Source of the DNA: Kitasatospora terrestris
Lineage (GTDB): Bacteria > Actinomycetota > Actinomycetes > Streptomycetales > Streptomycetaceae
DNA length: 64,000 nt
Reading direction: 5' to 3'
Assembly (NCBI RefSeq): GCF_039542905.1
Contig: NZ_BAABIS010000001.1
Span: 2,418,001 to 2,482,000, forward strand
The notes under the pieces were generated by a model, which searched no databases, was not told the DNA's origin, and worked only from the letters and a program-made list of their open reading frames with translations. A program made the translations under genes and the position numbers. Shown one piece after another: positions 17,826 to 27,500 of the stretch (position 1 is the stretch's first letter; every line of letters begins with the position of its first letter).

Positions 17826-18608
17826 TTACTTGTTGTAGTTGATCTTCGACTGGTCCTGCTGGCCCTGCTCGATGGCCTGCGGCGCGGACGCCGGGGAGCC
17901 ACCGGTGAGCTCGGCCTTCATCCGGGCCAGCTCCAGCTCGACGTCGCTGCCGCCGGCCACCCGCTCCAGCTCGGCCTCGATGTCGTCCTTGCGGCCCAGG
18001 CCGCTGGCGTCGTCGAGCGCGCCGGAGGCCAGCAGCTCGTCGATCGCACCGGCCCGCGCCTGCATCTGGGCGGTCTTGTCCTCGGCCCGCTGGATCGCCA
18101 GGCCGACGTCGCCCATCTCCTCGGAGATGCCGGAGAAGGACTCGGCGATCCGGGTCTGCGCCTGGGCGGCGGTGTAGGTCGCCTTGATGGTCTCCTTCTT
18201 GGTGCGGAAGGCGTCCACCTTGGCCTGCAGCCGCTGGGAGGCGAGCGTGAGCTTCTCCTCCTCGGCCTGCAGCGCCTGGTACTGGGTCTCCAGGTCGGTG
18301 ATCTGCGACTGGAGGTTGGCCTTGCGGGTCAGCGCCTCCCGGGCCAGGTCCTCGCGGCCCAGCGAGAGCGCCTTGCGGCCCTGGTCCTCGTACTTCGCGG
18401 ACTGCTGCTGGAGCTGGGTCAGCTGGAGCTCGAGGCGCTTGCGCGAGGTGGCCACGTCGGCGACGCCCCTGCGCACCTTCTGCAGCAGTTCCAGCTGCTT
18501 CTGGTAGGAGTAGTCGAGCGTTTCGCGCGGGTCCTCCGCCCGGTCCAGGGCCTTGTTCGCCTTGGAGCGGAAGATCAGCCCCATACGCTTCATGATTCCG
18601 TCGCTCAT
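17826..18608 (-). CDS. pspA: PspA/IM30 family membrane-stress protein
   Basis: A 260-aa peripheral membrane protein of the PspA/Vipp1 family that binds stressed membranes and, in Streptomyces, supports envelope-stress resistance. After a short N-terminal amphipathic stretch (MKRMGLIFRSKANKALDRAE) nearly the whole protein is coiled coil rich in Gln, Glu, Lys and Arg (about residues 20-220), with the family segment DPRETLDYSYQKQ. GGAG lies about 8 nt before the ATG at 18608. No RsbW or PspF partner is nearby; only pspAA follows. Confidence 0.94.
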   Translation of the reverse strand: MSDGIMKRMGLIFRSKANKALDRAEDPRETLDYSYQKQLELLQKVRRGVADVATSRKRLELQLTQLQQQSAKYEDQGRKALSLGREDLAREALTRKANLQSQITDLETQYQALQAEEEKLTLASQRLQAKVDAFRTKKETIKATYTAAQAQTRIAESFSGISEEMGDVGLAIQRAEDKTAQMQARAGAIDELLASGALDDASGLGRKDDIEAELERVAGGSDVELELARMKAELTGGSPASAPQAIEQGQQDQSKINYNK

Positions 18609-18892
18609 GGGCTCCGATAGCCCCCTTCTTCGGGCCTGCGGGTTTGCGTCTCGTAACAGGTCGAGTGTATGCGCGGCGGCCTTCTCGCCGCAGTGCACGA
18701 GCCTGCAACAAGACTGCTACAGGGCTGTGCGCCGCGGCATCGTCCGCGAGGTGGAGACGCCCCTGAGACCATGATCCGCCGACCGGTCGGCCACCCGTAG
18801 GGGGACGCGCCGGGCCGCCCGGAATGTGATTGATATCGGTTCGGGTCCGAGGACCCGGGGGAAAGCGCCCGGTCAACACGTACGCTGGGGGT

Positions 18893-19486
18893 GTGTTCCG
18901 ACGCCGCTCCGAAGATTCCTCCACCGCCGTGATGGCCGTCGAGGACGACAAGAACCTGCCCCGCGACCCGCAGGCCCCGAAGGGCCGGCCCACGCCCAAG
19001 CGCAGTGAGGCCGAGGCCAACCGGAAGACCCGGGTCACCGTCCCCAAGGACCGCAAGGAGGCGAACCGCCAGGCCCGCGACCGCATGCGGACCGAGCGCG
19101 ACAAGCAGCGCCAGGCCCTGCTCGACGGTGACGAGCGCTACCTGCCGGTCCGCGACAAGGGCCAGGTCCGCCGCTTCACCCGCGACTTCATCGACTCCCG
19201 CTGGTCGGCCGCCGAGTTCTTCCTGCCGTACGCGGTGGTCGTGCTGGTGCTCTCGATCGTCCGGGTGCCGGTGCTGCAGCTCGCCTCGACGCTGCTCTTC
19301 ATGCTGTTCTTCGTGGTCGTCGTCCTGGACTTCGTGCGCCTGGGCCTGACCCTGCGCAAGAGCCTCGCCGAGCGCTTCCCGAACGAGAACACCCGCGGCG
19401 CCGTCGCCTACGGCCTGATGCGCACCCTGCAGATGCGCCGACTGCGGCTGCCCAAGCCGCAGGTCAAGCGGGGCGAGCGGCCCTGA
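18893..19486 (+). CDS. DUF3043 membrane protein
   Basis: A 197-aa conserved actinobacterial protein of unknown function. A basic, charged N-terminal half (about 1-100, many Lys, Arg and Glu) is followed by two membrane helices (FFLPYAVVVLVLSIVRVPV and STLLFMLFFVVVVLDFVRL) and a basic tail. The start is GTG at 18893 after a G-rich stretch; the frame is open further upstream but the family N-terminus begins here. It lies 12 bp before the methyltransferase, likely one transcript. The 284-bp gap upstream separates it from divergent pspA and contains no visible gene. Confidence 0.88.
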   Translation: MFRRRSEDSSTAVMAVEDDKNLPRDPQAPKGRPTPKRSEAEANRKTRVTVPKDRKEANRQARDRMRTERDKQRQALLDGDERYLPVRDKGQVRRFTRDFIDSRWSAAEFFLPYAVVVLVLSIVRVPVLQLASTLLFMLFFVVVVLDFVRLGLTLRKSLAERFPNENTRGAVAYGLMRTLQMRRLRLPKPQVKRGERP

Positions 19487-19497
19487 CCGCGGAGGCC

Positions 19498-20382
19498 GTG
19501 CCGCCGTACTGGGCCCATCCGGCCGCACCGGACGGGCCCGGTCGGCATGCGGCCCTCCCCGGGGCGCTGCCCGCGCAGGGCTTCGGCCGGCACGACCGGC
19601 TGCCCGCCCGCGGCGTCGCGTACCACAGCGGTGCCGGCGCCTGGCTGGAGCGGCAGGGGGGCCTGCACAACCTGGTCCGCCAGGAGCTGGTCGCCCGGCA
19701 GCTCGCCGAGCAGCTCGCCGGACTCACCGGCCTGCGCGTCCTGGACGTCGGCTGCGGCCAGGGCACCCAGGCCGTGCGGCTCGCCCGGGCCGGCCACCTG
19801 GTCACCGGGATCGACGCCGACCCCGCGATGCTCGCCGCCGCGCAGACCGCGCTGGCCGCCGAGCCCGAGCCGGTCCGCCGGCGGGTCCAGCTGCTCACCG
19901 GCGACGGCCACCAGTGCGGGCGCTGGTTCGGGCCGCGCAGCTTCGACGTGGTGCTCTGCCACGGGGTGCTGATGTACCTCGCCGACCCCGACCCGATGCT
20001 CGCCTCGATGGCGCGGATCCTCGCGCCCGGCGGGCTGCTCTCCCTGCTGGTGCGCAACGCCGACGCGCTCGCCATGCGGGCCGGGCTCACCGGCGACTGG
20101 CGGGCCTGCGCCGAGGCCTTCGACGCCACCCGCTACACCAACCGCCTCGGCCTGCCCGCCCGCGCCGACCGGCTCGCCGACCTCACCACCACGCTCGGCG
20201 AGTTCTCCGTGCCGGTCCGGCACTGGTACGGGGTCCGGGTCTTCACCGACACCACCCCCGACGAGGCCGCGCCCGTCGACGGCCGCCAGCTCGCCCAGCT
20301 CCTCGACGCCGAGGAACGGGCCGGGCGGCAGGACCCCTACCGGGCGGTGGCGGCCCTGCTGCACGTCGTCGCCGGGAAGTAG
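19498..20382 (+). CDS. Class I SAM-dependent methyltransferase
   Basis: A 294-aa Rossmann methyltransferase. Motif I is VLDVGCGQGT (about 81-90), the acidic ribose-binding residue follows in GIDADP (about 105-110), and DVVLCHGVLMYLADP is motif IV. The family resembles ubiquinone/menaquinone-type (UbiE-like) and tRNA-type methyltransferases, but the substrate is not known. It begins at GTG only 12 bp after the DUF3043 stop; GGAGG is just 2 nt upstream, unusually close, so initiation may depend on coupling to the gene before. Confidence 0.88.
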   Translation: MPPYWAHPAAPDGPGRHAALPGALPAQGFGRHDRLPARGVAYHSGAGAWLERQGGLHNLVRQELVARQLAEQLAGLTGLRVLDVGCGQGTQAVRLARAGHLVTGIDADPAMLAAAQTALAAEPEPVRRRVQLLTGDGHQCGRWFGPRSFDVVLCHGVLMYLADPDPMLASMARILAPGGLLSLLVRNADALAMRAGLTGDWRACAEAFDATRYTNRLGLPARADRLADLTTTLGEFSVPVRHWYGVRVFTDTTPDEAAPVDGRQLAQLLDAEERAGRQDPYRAVAALLHVVAGK

Positions 20383-20399
20383 CTCCCCGGCGCCGAGCC

Positions 20400-20603
20400 C
20401 TACTCGGCCTCGTGCAGGCTCATCGGGTAGATCTCCCGCTCGTCCTCCAGCAGGACCACCCGGTCGATGCCCTCGTCCAGCAGGCGCTTCCACTCCTCGC
20501 CGATCCACGACTCCGCGTCGCCCTGGCTGGAGAACTCCTCGGCCCCGCCCGCCGGGGTGACCACCGCGCCGTCCGCCGTCTCGTACCGCCACGTCCACAC
20601 CAT
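20400..20603 (-). CDS. Small conserved actinobacterial protein
   Basis: A 67-aa acidic protein starting MVWTWRYETADGAVV, with GGGAGGAG about 6 nt before its ATG. The composition (Trp-rich N-terminus, SSQGDAESWIGEEWKRLL, then DRVVLLEDEREIYPMSL) looks like a compact alpha/beta fold with no membrane segment or cysteine. I recall similar short proteins at this place in other Streptomyces, but no function is known. It converges with the methyltransferase, whose stop is 17 bp away, and diverges from cobU. Confidence 0.75.
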   Translation of the reverse strand: MVWTWRYETADGAVVTPAGGAEEFSSQGDAESWIGEEWKRLLDEGIDRVVLLEDEREIYPMSLHEAE

Positions 20604-20714
20604 GCCCGGCTCCTCCCGCGCTCGCTTCTGCGCCTGTCGCGCTGCGAACAGTAGCGTGCCCGGTGCGGCGGCCCGCATGCCTGCGCTCGCGACCCGTCCG
20701 GCAGGATGGCGGGC

Positions 20715-21275
20715 ATGGTGCTTGCTCGGACGTTGATTCTCGGTGGGGCCCGGTCGGGGAAGTCGACCCGGGCCGAGCAGCTGCTGGCGGACCACCAGGA
20801 CGTGCTGTACGTCGCCACCGGCGGCCTGCGGGACGGCGACGCGGAGTGGGCGCAGCGGGTCCGGCTGCACCGCGAGCGGCGGCCCGGCAGCTGGCGGACC
20901 GCGGAGACCTGCGAGCTGGAGGCCGTCCTGGCCGACGCCTCGGACCCGGCGCCGGTGCTGATCGACTGTCTGGCGCTGTGGCTCACCGCCGTGATGGACG
21001 AGCACCGGGCCTGGGAGGACGAGGTCTGGTACGGCGGCGGCGAGGCGGCCGTCACGGCGCGCTGCGAGGCGCTGGCGAAGGCCTGGGCCGCCGGCGGGCG
21101 CACCGCGGTCGCGGTCAGCAACGAGGTCGGCATGGGCGTCGTCCCCGCGACCGCCGCCGGACGGCGCTTCCGGGACACCCTGGGCCGCCTCAACATGGCG
21201 GTCGCCGACGCCTCCGAGAAGGTGCTGCTGGTGGTCGCCGGACAGGTGCTGACCATCAAGTCAACGGACGTATAG
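20715..21275 (+). CDS. cobU: Adenosylcobinamide kinase / adenosylcobinamide-phosphate guanylyltransferase
   Basis: Bifunctional CobU/CobP enzyme that phosphorylates adenosylcobinamide and then attaches GMP, the first two steps of nucleotide-loop assembly in vitamin B12. The P-loop GARSGKS is at about 11-17, RxxRxxRP-type residues follow (RLHRERRPGSW), and SNEVGMGVVP matches the conserved family segment. I chose the ATG at 20715, with AGGATGG a few nt upstream; an ATG at 20706 gives three more residues. It leads the cobU-cobT-cobS operon. No B12 riboswitch is visible upstream. Confidence 0.95.
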   Translation: MVLARTLILGGARSGKSTRAEQLLADHQDVLYVATGGLRDGDAEWAQRVRLHRERRPGSWRTAETCELEAVLADASDPAPVLIDCLALWLTAVMDEHRAWEDEVWYGGGEAAVTARCEALAKAWAAGGRTAVAVSNEVGMGVVPATAAGRRFRDTLGRLNMAVADASEKVLLVVAGQVLTIKSTDV

Positions 21276-21286
21276 GCTGCCTCGCG

Positions 21287-22405
21287 ATGGACACCACCGT
21301 GGATCTCGATACCTTCTCCTCCGCCGTCGAGCGGCCCGACGAGGGCGCGCGGCGAGCCGCCGAGGAGCGCTGGCAGCAGCTCGTGGTGCCGGCCGGCGGC
21401 CTCGGCAGGCTGCAGGAGCTCGGCGCCTGGCTCGCCTCGGTGCAGGGCGAGGCACCGACCCGGCCGCTGGCCGCCGCCAAGGTGCTGCTGTTCGCCGGTG
21501 ACCACGGCGTCGCCTCGCTCGGCGTCTCCCGCCTCGACCCGAGGACCGGCACCGCCGACCGGGTGCGCGCCGTCCTCGACGGGACGGCGCCGGTGGCCGT
21601 CCTCGCCCGCCGCTACGGCGCCGGCGTGCGGGTCGTCGACATGGCCGTCGACGCCGACCCGGCCGAGTTCCCCGAGGACGTCGTGCGGCACCGGGTGCGG
21701 CGCGGCTCCGGGCGGATCGACATCGAGAACGCGCTCACCGAGGCCGAGGCCGTGCAGGCCTTCCGGGCCGGCGTCGCCGTCGCCGACGAGGAGGCCGACG
21801 CCGGCACCGACCTGGTGCTGCTCGGCGACCTCGGGGTCGGCTCGACCACCGTCGCCGCCGTGCTGGTCGGCGCGCTGTGCGGCACCGACGCGGCCGCCGT
21901 CACCGGGCGCGGCTCCGGGATCGACGACCGGGTGTGGATGGTCAAGTGCGCCACCGTGCGCGACGCGCTGCGCCGCGCACGGCCGGTGCTCGGCGACCAG
22001 ATCGCCCTGCTGGCCGCCACCGGCGGCGCGGACTTCGCGGCGCTCACCGGCTTCCTGCTGCAGGCGTCGGTGCGCAAGCTCCCCGTGGTGCTGGACGGCG
22101 TGGTCACCGCGGCGTGCGCGCTGGTCGCGCAGCGGATCGCGTTCCGGGCCCCCGAGTGGTGGCGGGCCGGCACCGCGAGCGGCGAGCCCGCCCAGCTGAA
22201 GGCGTACGACCGGCTGACCCTGACGGCGCTTCAGGAACTCGGCGTCACGATGGGCGAGGGCACCGGCGCGGTGCTCGCGCTGCCGCTGCTCCAGGCCGCC
22301 TCCGACACGCTGGCCGAGCCGACGGCCGTGCCGTCCGCGAAGCCGCTCGCCCCCCGCGCGCCGGCGAAGCTGCCGACGGCGGCGGAGCTGCTCGGCCGGT
22401 TCTGA
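21287..22405 (+). CDS. cobT: Nicotinate-nucleotide-dimethylbenzimidazole phosphoribosyltransferase
   Basis: CobT activates the lower-ligand base (for example dimethylbenzimidazole) by making alpha-ribazole phosphate from nicotinate mononucleotide. The 372-aa chain shows VLLFAGDHGVASLGVS near residue 65, the glycine-rich LGDLGVGSTTVAAVL, and the C-terminal GEGTGAVLALPLL with the catalytic-region Glu. It starts 11 bp after cobU with ATG. A C-terminal Ala/Pro extension (about 40 aa) follows the catalytic domain. Confidence 0.95.
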   Translation: MDTTVDLDTFSSAVERPDEGARRAAEERWQQLVVPAGGLGRLQELGAWLASVQGEAPTRPLAAAKVLLFAGDHGVASLGVSRLDPRTGTADRVRAVLDGTAPVAVLARRYGAGVRVVDMAVDADPAEFPEDVVRHRVRRGSGRIDIENALTEAEAVQAFRAGVAVADEEADAGTDLVLLGDLGVGSTTVAAVLVGALCGTDAAAVTGRGSGIDDRVWMVKCATVRDALRRARPVLGDQIALLAATGGADFAALTGFLLQASVRKLPVVLDGVVTAACALVAQRIAFRAPEWWRAGTASGEPAQLKAYDRLTLTALQELGVTMGEGTGAVLALPLLQAASDTLAEPTAVPSAKPLAPRAPAKLPTAAELLGRF

Positions 22406-22413
22406 GGACCGGG

Positions 22414-23193
22414 GTGGAGCTCCTCGTTCCCGGCCTGCGGTTCGCCTTCGGCACGCTGTCCGTGCTGCGGGTGCGGGTGGACCGGTGGGACCGGGAGGCC
22501 GGCGGCGCGGCGATGGTGGTCGCGCCGGCGGTCGGGGTGGTGCTCGGCGCACTCGCGGCGGGCGCCGGGGCGCTGCTGGCGTGGCGCGGCGGCCCGCCGC
22601 TCGGCGCGGTCGGCGCGGTGGCGGTGCTCGCGGCACTGACCCGCGGCCTGCACCTGGACGGGCTGGCGGACGTCGCCGACGGACTGGGCAGCGGCAAGCC
22701 CGCCGAGGACGCGTTGCGGATCATGAAGCAGTCGGACATCGGCCCGTTCGGCGTGCTGACGCTGTTGCTGGTCCTGCTCGCCCAGGTCGCGGCACTGGCC
22801 GGGGAGTTCGCCGGCTCGCTGCGGCAGGGCGCGCTCGCCGTCCTCACGGCCGCGGTCACGGCGCGCTGCGCGCTCGCCTGGGGCTGCCTGCGGTCGGTCC
22901 CCGCGGCGCGGCCCGGCGGGCTGGGCGCGATGGTGGCGTCCACGGTCCGTCCGGCGGCGGCGCTCGGGGTGTCGGCGCTGGGCGCGGCCGCGCTCGGGGC
23001 GGCCGCGTGGGCCTCGTCGGCCGAGGGCTGGGCGGCGCTCCGCTACCCGGCGGCGGTGGCGGTCGGACTGGGCGCCGCCTGGCTGCTGCTGCGGCGCTGC
23101 GTACGGCGGCTGGACGGGATCACCGGGGACGTGCTCGGTGCGATGGCGGAGACCGCGGCGACCGGGGTGCTGGTCGCACTCGCCGTCAGCTGA
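22414..23193 (+). CDS. cobS: Adenosylcobinamide-GDP ribazoletransferase (cobalamin synthase)
   Basis: Integral membrane cobalamin synthase that joins adenosylcobinamide-GDP and alpha-ribazole. The 259-aa product is strongly hydrophobic (six or more helices) with the family motif LHLDGLADVADGLGS and MKQSDIGPFGVL. It begins at GTG, 8 nt after the cobT stop, with GAGG 6 nt upstream. It closes the conserved cob operon; the next gene starts 24 nt later but belongs functionally to a different theme. Confidence 0.94.
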   Translation: MELLVPGLRFAFGTLSVLRVRVDRWDREAGGAAMVVAPAVGVVLGALAAGAGALLAWRGGPPLGAVGAVAVLAALTRGLHLDGLADVADGLGSGKPAEDALRIMKQSDIGPFGVLTLLLVLLAQVAALAGEFAGSLRQGALAVLTAAVTARCALAWGCLRSVPAARPGGLGAMVASTVRPAAALGVSALGAAALGAAAWASSAEGWAALRYPAAVAVGLGAAWLLLRRCVRRLDGITGDVLGAMAETAATGVLVALAVS

Positions 23194-23217
23194 CGGCCCG
23201 GAGGGGAACGGGGAGCC

Positions 23218-24342
23218 GTGCGGGAACTTTCGTGGGAGGAGCTGGCCGCGTACCGCGCCCGGGTCCGCGGCTGCCTGCTGGGCGGGGCGGTCGGGGACGC
23301 GCTCGGCTTCCCCGTCGAAGGGCTGTCGCTGGGCACCATCCGCGCCCGGTACGGGCCGACCGGCGTCACCGGGCCGGTCCAGGACCGCACCGGGCGGACC
23401 GGCCTGATCAGCGACGACACCCAGATGACCCTGTTCACCGCCGAGGGCTGGCTGAACGGCTACCGGCGCATCCGGGCCAAGGGCATCAGCGGCGCCGAGG
23501 TCGAGCTGGTGAAGGACGCGTACCTGCGCTGGCTGGACACCCAGGACTTCGACGGCCCGCCGCCGCACGACGGCACCCGGCACCGCGGCGGACCGCTGCG
23601 CGAGGAGCCGTGGCTGTACGCGCGCAGGGCCCCCGGCCTGGCCTGCCTGTCCGGACTGCGGGAGGGCTGGGCACCGGATCCGCGCAGCGTGATCGACGGC
23701 ACCCCGGGGCCGGTGAACCCCGGTTCCAAGGGCTGCGGCACGGTGATGCGCTCGGCGCCGTTCGGCTTCACCGGGGGCGAGCCCCGGGCCTCGTTCGAAC
23801 TCGCCGCCCGGTGCGCCCAGATCACCCACGGCCACCCGACCGGCTACTACGCGGCCGGCGCCTTCGCCGCGATGGTCAGCCACCTGGTCGGCGGGGAGCC
23901 GCTCGGCGAAGCGGTGCGGCTCGCCATGGAGCTGCTGGCCGACTACCCCGGACACGAGGAGACCTCCGCCGCCCTGCACCGCGCCGTCGACCTCGCGGCG
24001 ACCGGCGGACCGGCGACCCCCGGGACGGTGGAGTCGCTGGGCGCGGGCTGGGTCGCCGAGGAGGCGCTCGCCATCGCGGTGTACTGCGCGCTCGCCCGCA
24101 CCGAGTACTGGAACCACCGGACGCCGATCGAGTCGGCCCTGCTGCTGGCCGTCAACCACTCCGGAGACAGCGACTCCACCGGCTCGATCTGCGGCAACCT
24201 GCTCGGCGCCCGGCACGGCGACGGGCTGCTCCCGCCCCACTGGCTCGCCCTCGTCGAGGGGCGGGCCGTGATCGCCGCCCTGGCCGACGACTTCGCGGCC
24301 GCCGTCCACCCGGGTGAACGGCGGCCCTGGGAGTACGACTAG
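23218..24342 (+). CDS. ADP-ribosylglycohydrolase family protein
   Basis: A 374-aa DraG/ARH-fold hydrolase that removes ADP-ribose from proteins or small molecules. The dimagnesium-site motifs are complete: GAVGDALGFPVEG near residue 24, SDDTQMT (D66, D67, T68) and the C-terminal GDSDSTGS (D317, D319, T321). It starts at GTG with GGAG a few nt upstream and lies 24 bp after cobS, so read-through is likely. Its stop faces, tail to tail, the end of the toxin cassette at 24531-30987, whose toxin carries an ADP-ribosyltransferase domain. An antidote role is therefore a reasonable inference, but the family is also common as housekeeping. Confidence 0.9.
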   Translation: MRELSWEELAAYRARVRGCLLGGAVGDALGFPVEGLSLGTIRARYGPTGVTGPVQDRTGRTGLISDDTQMTLFTAEGWLNGYRRIRAKGISGAEVELVKDAYLRWLDTQDFDGPPPHDGTRHRGGPLREEPWLYARRAPGLACLSGLREGWAPDPRSVIDGTPGPVNPGSKGCGTVMRSAPFGFTGGEPRASFELAARCAQITHGHPTGYYAAGAFAAMVSHLVGGEPLGEAVRLAMELLADYPGHEETSAALHRAVDLAATGGPATPGTVESLGAGWVAEEALAIAVYCALARTEYWNHRTPIESALLLAVNHSGDSDSTGSICGNLLGARHGDGLLPPHWLALVEGRAVIAALADDFAAAVHPGERRPWEYD

Positions 24343-24372
24343 GCCGCCGCCCTCCCCCGGGCCGACGGCCAC

Positions 24373-24398
24373 CTCCCGGCCGGGGCGGGGGCCGGGAG
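24373..24398. terminator. Hairpin between the glycohydrolase gene and the toxin cassette
   Basis: Inverted repeat ctcccggcc / ggccgggag (9-bp arms, 8-nt loop) in the 188-bp gap between two convergent stops. A two-way terminator is likely. Nothing else is visible in the gap. Confidence 0.5.
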
Positions 24399-24530
24399 CG
24401 CGTCGACGGTCAACGGGAAGCCTGCGGGGTGCCCCCGGCAGTCACCGTCCCGGCCGGGGGGCGACGCGAGCTCCGCCGCGCGGTGCCCGCCGGCCGAGCG
24501 GCCCGCGACCGCTGGTCCGCCGGGGAGCGC

Positions 24531-27500
24531 TCAGCCGTGGTGCCGGTGCCAGGCGTCGGCCGCGGCCTGCTGGTCGGCGACCGTCGCCACCGCCTCGGGC
24601 GGGGCGTCGGCGAAGATCGAGACCGACCGCGGGTGCTCGCCGGGCGCGGTCGGGGCCAGCAGGTGGCCCTCCTCGCCGCCGGAGTCGCGGAGCACGCCGC
24701 TGGGCCATACGTCGCGGCGGGCCCCGGCCAGGGCGAGCAGCCAGCCGTGCGCCTCGAGTTGCCGGCGGACGTCCTGCAGGGCGCCGAAGGCGTCGCCCGC
24801 CCGGGCCTCGACCCGGCCCCACGGGCCGTCCACCAGGACCGCGTACAGCTCGCGCCGGTCGGCGGCCCGGCCGTCGAACCAGCAGGAGACCCGGCACGGG
24901 GCGGTGCCGGCGGCGCTGACCGCGAGGACGCCCGGACGGTCGTGGCGGAGCTCGTAGGAGGTCGCCGCCTGCTCGGCCGGCTCCTCCTGCCGCGGCGCGG
25001 GCTCGCCCTGCGGCGCGAGGGCGTCGGCCAGGTCGAGGGCGACGACGCCCTCCGGCAGGGCGGCGAACACCCGCCCGGCCGGGTCGGCCACCAGGGCGTG
25101 GGCGGGCAGTCCGAGGCGCAGGTCGAGCACGGCCGGGACGGCGCCCTGTCGGCGCACCCGCAGCAGCCCGTCCGCCCAGCAGGCGGCGACCAGCGCGCCG
25201 TCGGGCGTGGTGGCGACGGCCACCGAGGTCACCGGGTGGTCGCGGACGTCGACCGGCTCACCGGGGCCGTCGGGACCGTCGGGACCGTCGGTCCAGGCCA
25301 GCACCGCGCCGTCCGCTCCGCCGCTGACGACGGTGACGCGGTCGGCGGTCGCGGTGAGGTCGACCGCGGTGACCGCGCCGCGGTGGATCGGCCGGTCGGG
25401 CATCCCGTGCCGCCCGCCGTCCATGGCGTGCCAGGCGACCAGGCCGTCGCCGGTGCCGGCGGCCAGCAGCGGACCGGCGGCACCGACGGAGGTGCTCAGG
25501 ACGGTGACGCCGCCTTCGAGGTTCCTGGTGGCCCAGTCGACGGCGGTGGTCGGGTCGCCGCCCTTGTCCGCCGGGTAGGGCCAGGTCGCGTTCTTCCCGT
25601 TGCGTCCGAGCAGGAAGATCGATCCCTCCTGGCCGCAGGCGTAGGCGAGTTGGCCGTCGGGCATCCGGCTGAGGTCGATCGTCGCGGAGTCCAGACCGGT
25701 GCCGGGTTCGACGAACCGGAGCACGCCCGTGCACGCGACGAGCAGGTGGTCGGCGTACGGGCCGTGGCCGCGGACCATCCCGCGGACCTCGGTCCCGCCG
25801 CGCGGCTGCTGCGCCGGGAGCGGCCCGTCGAACGGGCCGGACCAGGCGACGCGCCAGCGCTGCCCGGAGACGGCCGCGCAGTACGCGGCGGCCTGCTCGT
25901 CGCGGCCGGCCAGCCAGGTGTACAGGGCGGCCGCCCGCTCGGCGGGCGTGGAGGCGGCGGGGCGCACCGGGCCGGCCAGGTGCCAGGCCTGGGCCAGGGC
26001 GGTCTGCCCGCCGTCGGCGGGCTGGAGCCGCTCGAAGGCCGCGGTGATCGCGGCCGGGTCGGTGTGGACCAGGAAGGCGGGGTCGGTGAGCAGCTGGTCG
26101 CCGGCGCCGGAGTGGACCGCGTGGCGCAGCAGCAGGCCGAGCCAGCCGGGGTCGGTGCTCTCCAGCAGCGGCCGTCCGTCGTCGTCGCGGGGAATGGCGC
26201 CCGCGATGTCGCGCAGCAGCGCGGCGTGGTCGACGGGCGGCGCGGCCTGCGCGACCTGCTCGGCGACCCGGTCGGGCCGCAGCCGCCAGCTGCCGGAGTC
26301 GTCCGGCGGCAGGTGGGCGGTGGCCGCGTGGACGGCCCGGGCCCCGTCCGAGCCCGGGAGGGCGATCCACTCCTCCGTGGTGACCGGTCGTCCGGCCGCG
26401 GCGAGCGCGTGGAGGGCGGGCGGGACGGCCACCGGGAGGCTCGCCCACCAGGCGGCGGCGAGGGCCGCGGCCCGTTCGGCGAGCGGGGCGGCGGGGTCGA
26501 GCGGGACGGCGACCGGTGTCCGGTTGGCGAGGTGGGCGAGGGCCGGGCTGGGGTAGACCTGGTCAGCGGCGACCGGGTGGTGGCCCGGCAGCCCGGCGCA
26601 CCAGGCGGCGAAGCGCTCGGGGTCGGTCCAGTTGGGGTCGTCCAGGTCGAGGACGGCGCAGGCGGGCGCGGCGGCGGCCAGCACGGCGGCGGCCGGGGTG
26701 CCGGACGCGGACTCCACCAGGACGCGCAGCCACGGGACCTGGAGCAGCGGGACGAGCAGTTCGGCGGCGATCCGCTCGGGCATGTCCGGCAGCAGGTCGC
26801 CGCCGGCCCGGTCCAGGTCGGTGAGGACCAGGGTGCGGGTCACGCCGTCCTGGAGGGCCGCCATCAGGTCGTCGGGGGTGCGGGCGACCAGGCCGAGCCG
26901 CTCGGCGAGCAGCCAGGTGGCACTACGGACCGTCAGGCCTTCGGCGGAGAGCGCCGCGTGGACCCGGCGGCCGGCGCGCGGGTTGTCCGGCGGGCAGGCC
27001 TCGGCGAGCCAGTCGAGCAGGTGGGTGCGGCCGCTTCCGGAGGAGCCGGCGATCCGGCAGGTGCGCGGCGCCCGCGGGTCCTCCAGCCAGGCGAGCAGGG
27101 CCAGTCCGGCCGGGCGGCGGCCGGCGCGCAGCGGCGGCACGGGGGCCGCCTCGCCGGCCGGGGCCGTGCCGTCGGGTGCCTCGCCGCGCGCCGGGTCGTG
27201 GCCGCGCGCCGGGTCGTGGCCGTACACCGGGTTGTGCCAGAAGCGCCTGACGGAGCCCCACTCGTTGACCTGCCACGCCCCGGCGACGGCCTCCGGCGGG
27301 ACGCGGCCGGCCGGGTCGTGGCCCTCGTCCACCTGGTACACCCAGCCGCCCGCCGCGGCGGCGTTCTCGGCGCGCTCGTCGTCGAGCTTCGGGTCCGGGC
27401 GCCAGCCGCGCGGCCGCTGCGGCTCCTTGGGCGGCCGGTAGCCCTCCGCGGCGAGCGCCTTCACCTCGGCGAGGGTCCCCACGGCCCGGGTCGCGGGGTC

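Noticed and set aside
20604..20714. Cobalamin riboswitch upstream of cobU
   Set aside because: No B12-box-like sequence and too little room between the divergent small gene and cobU.
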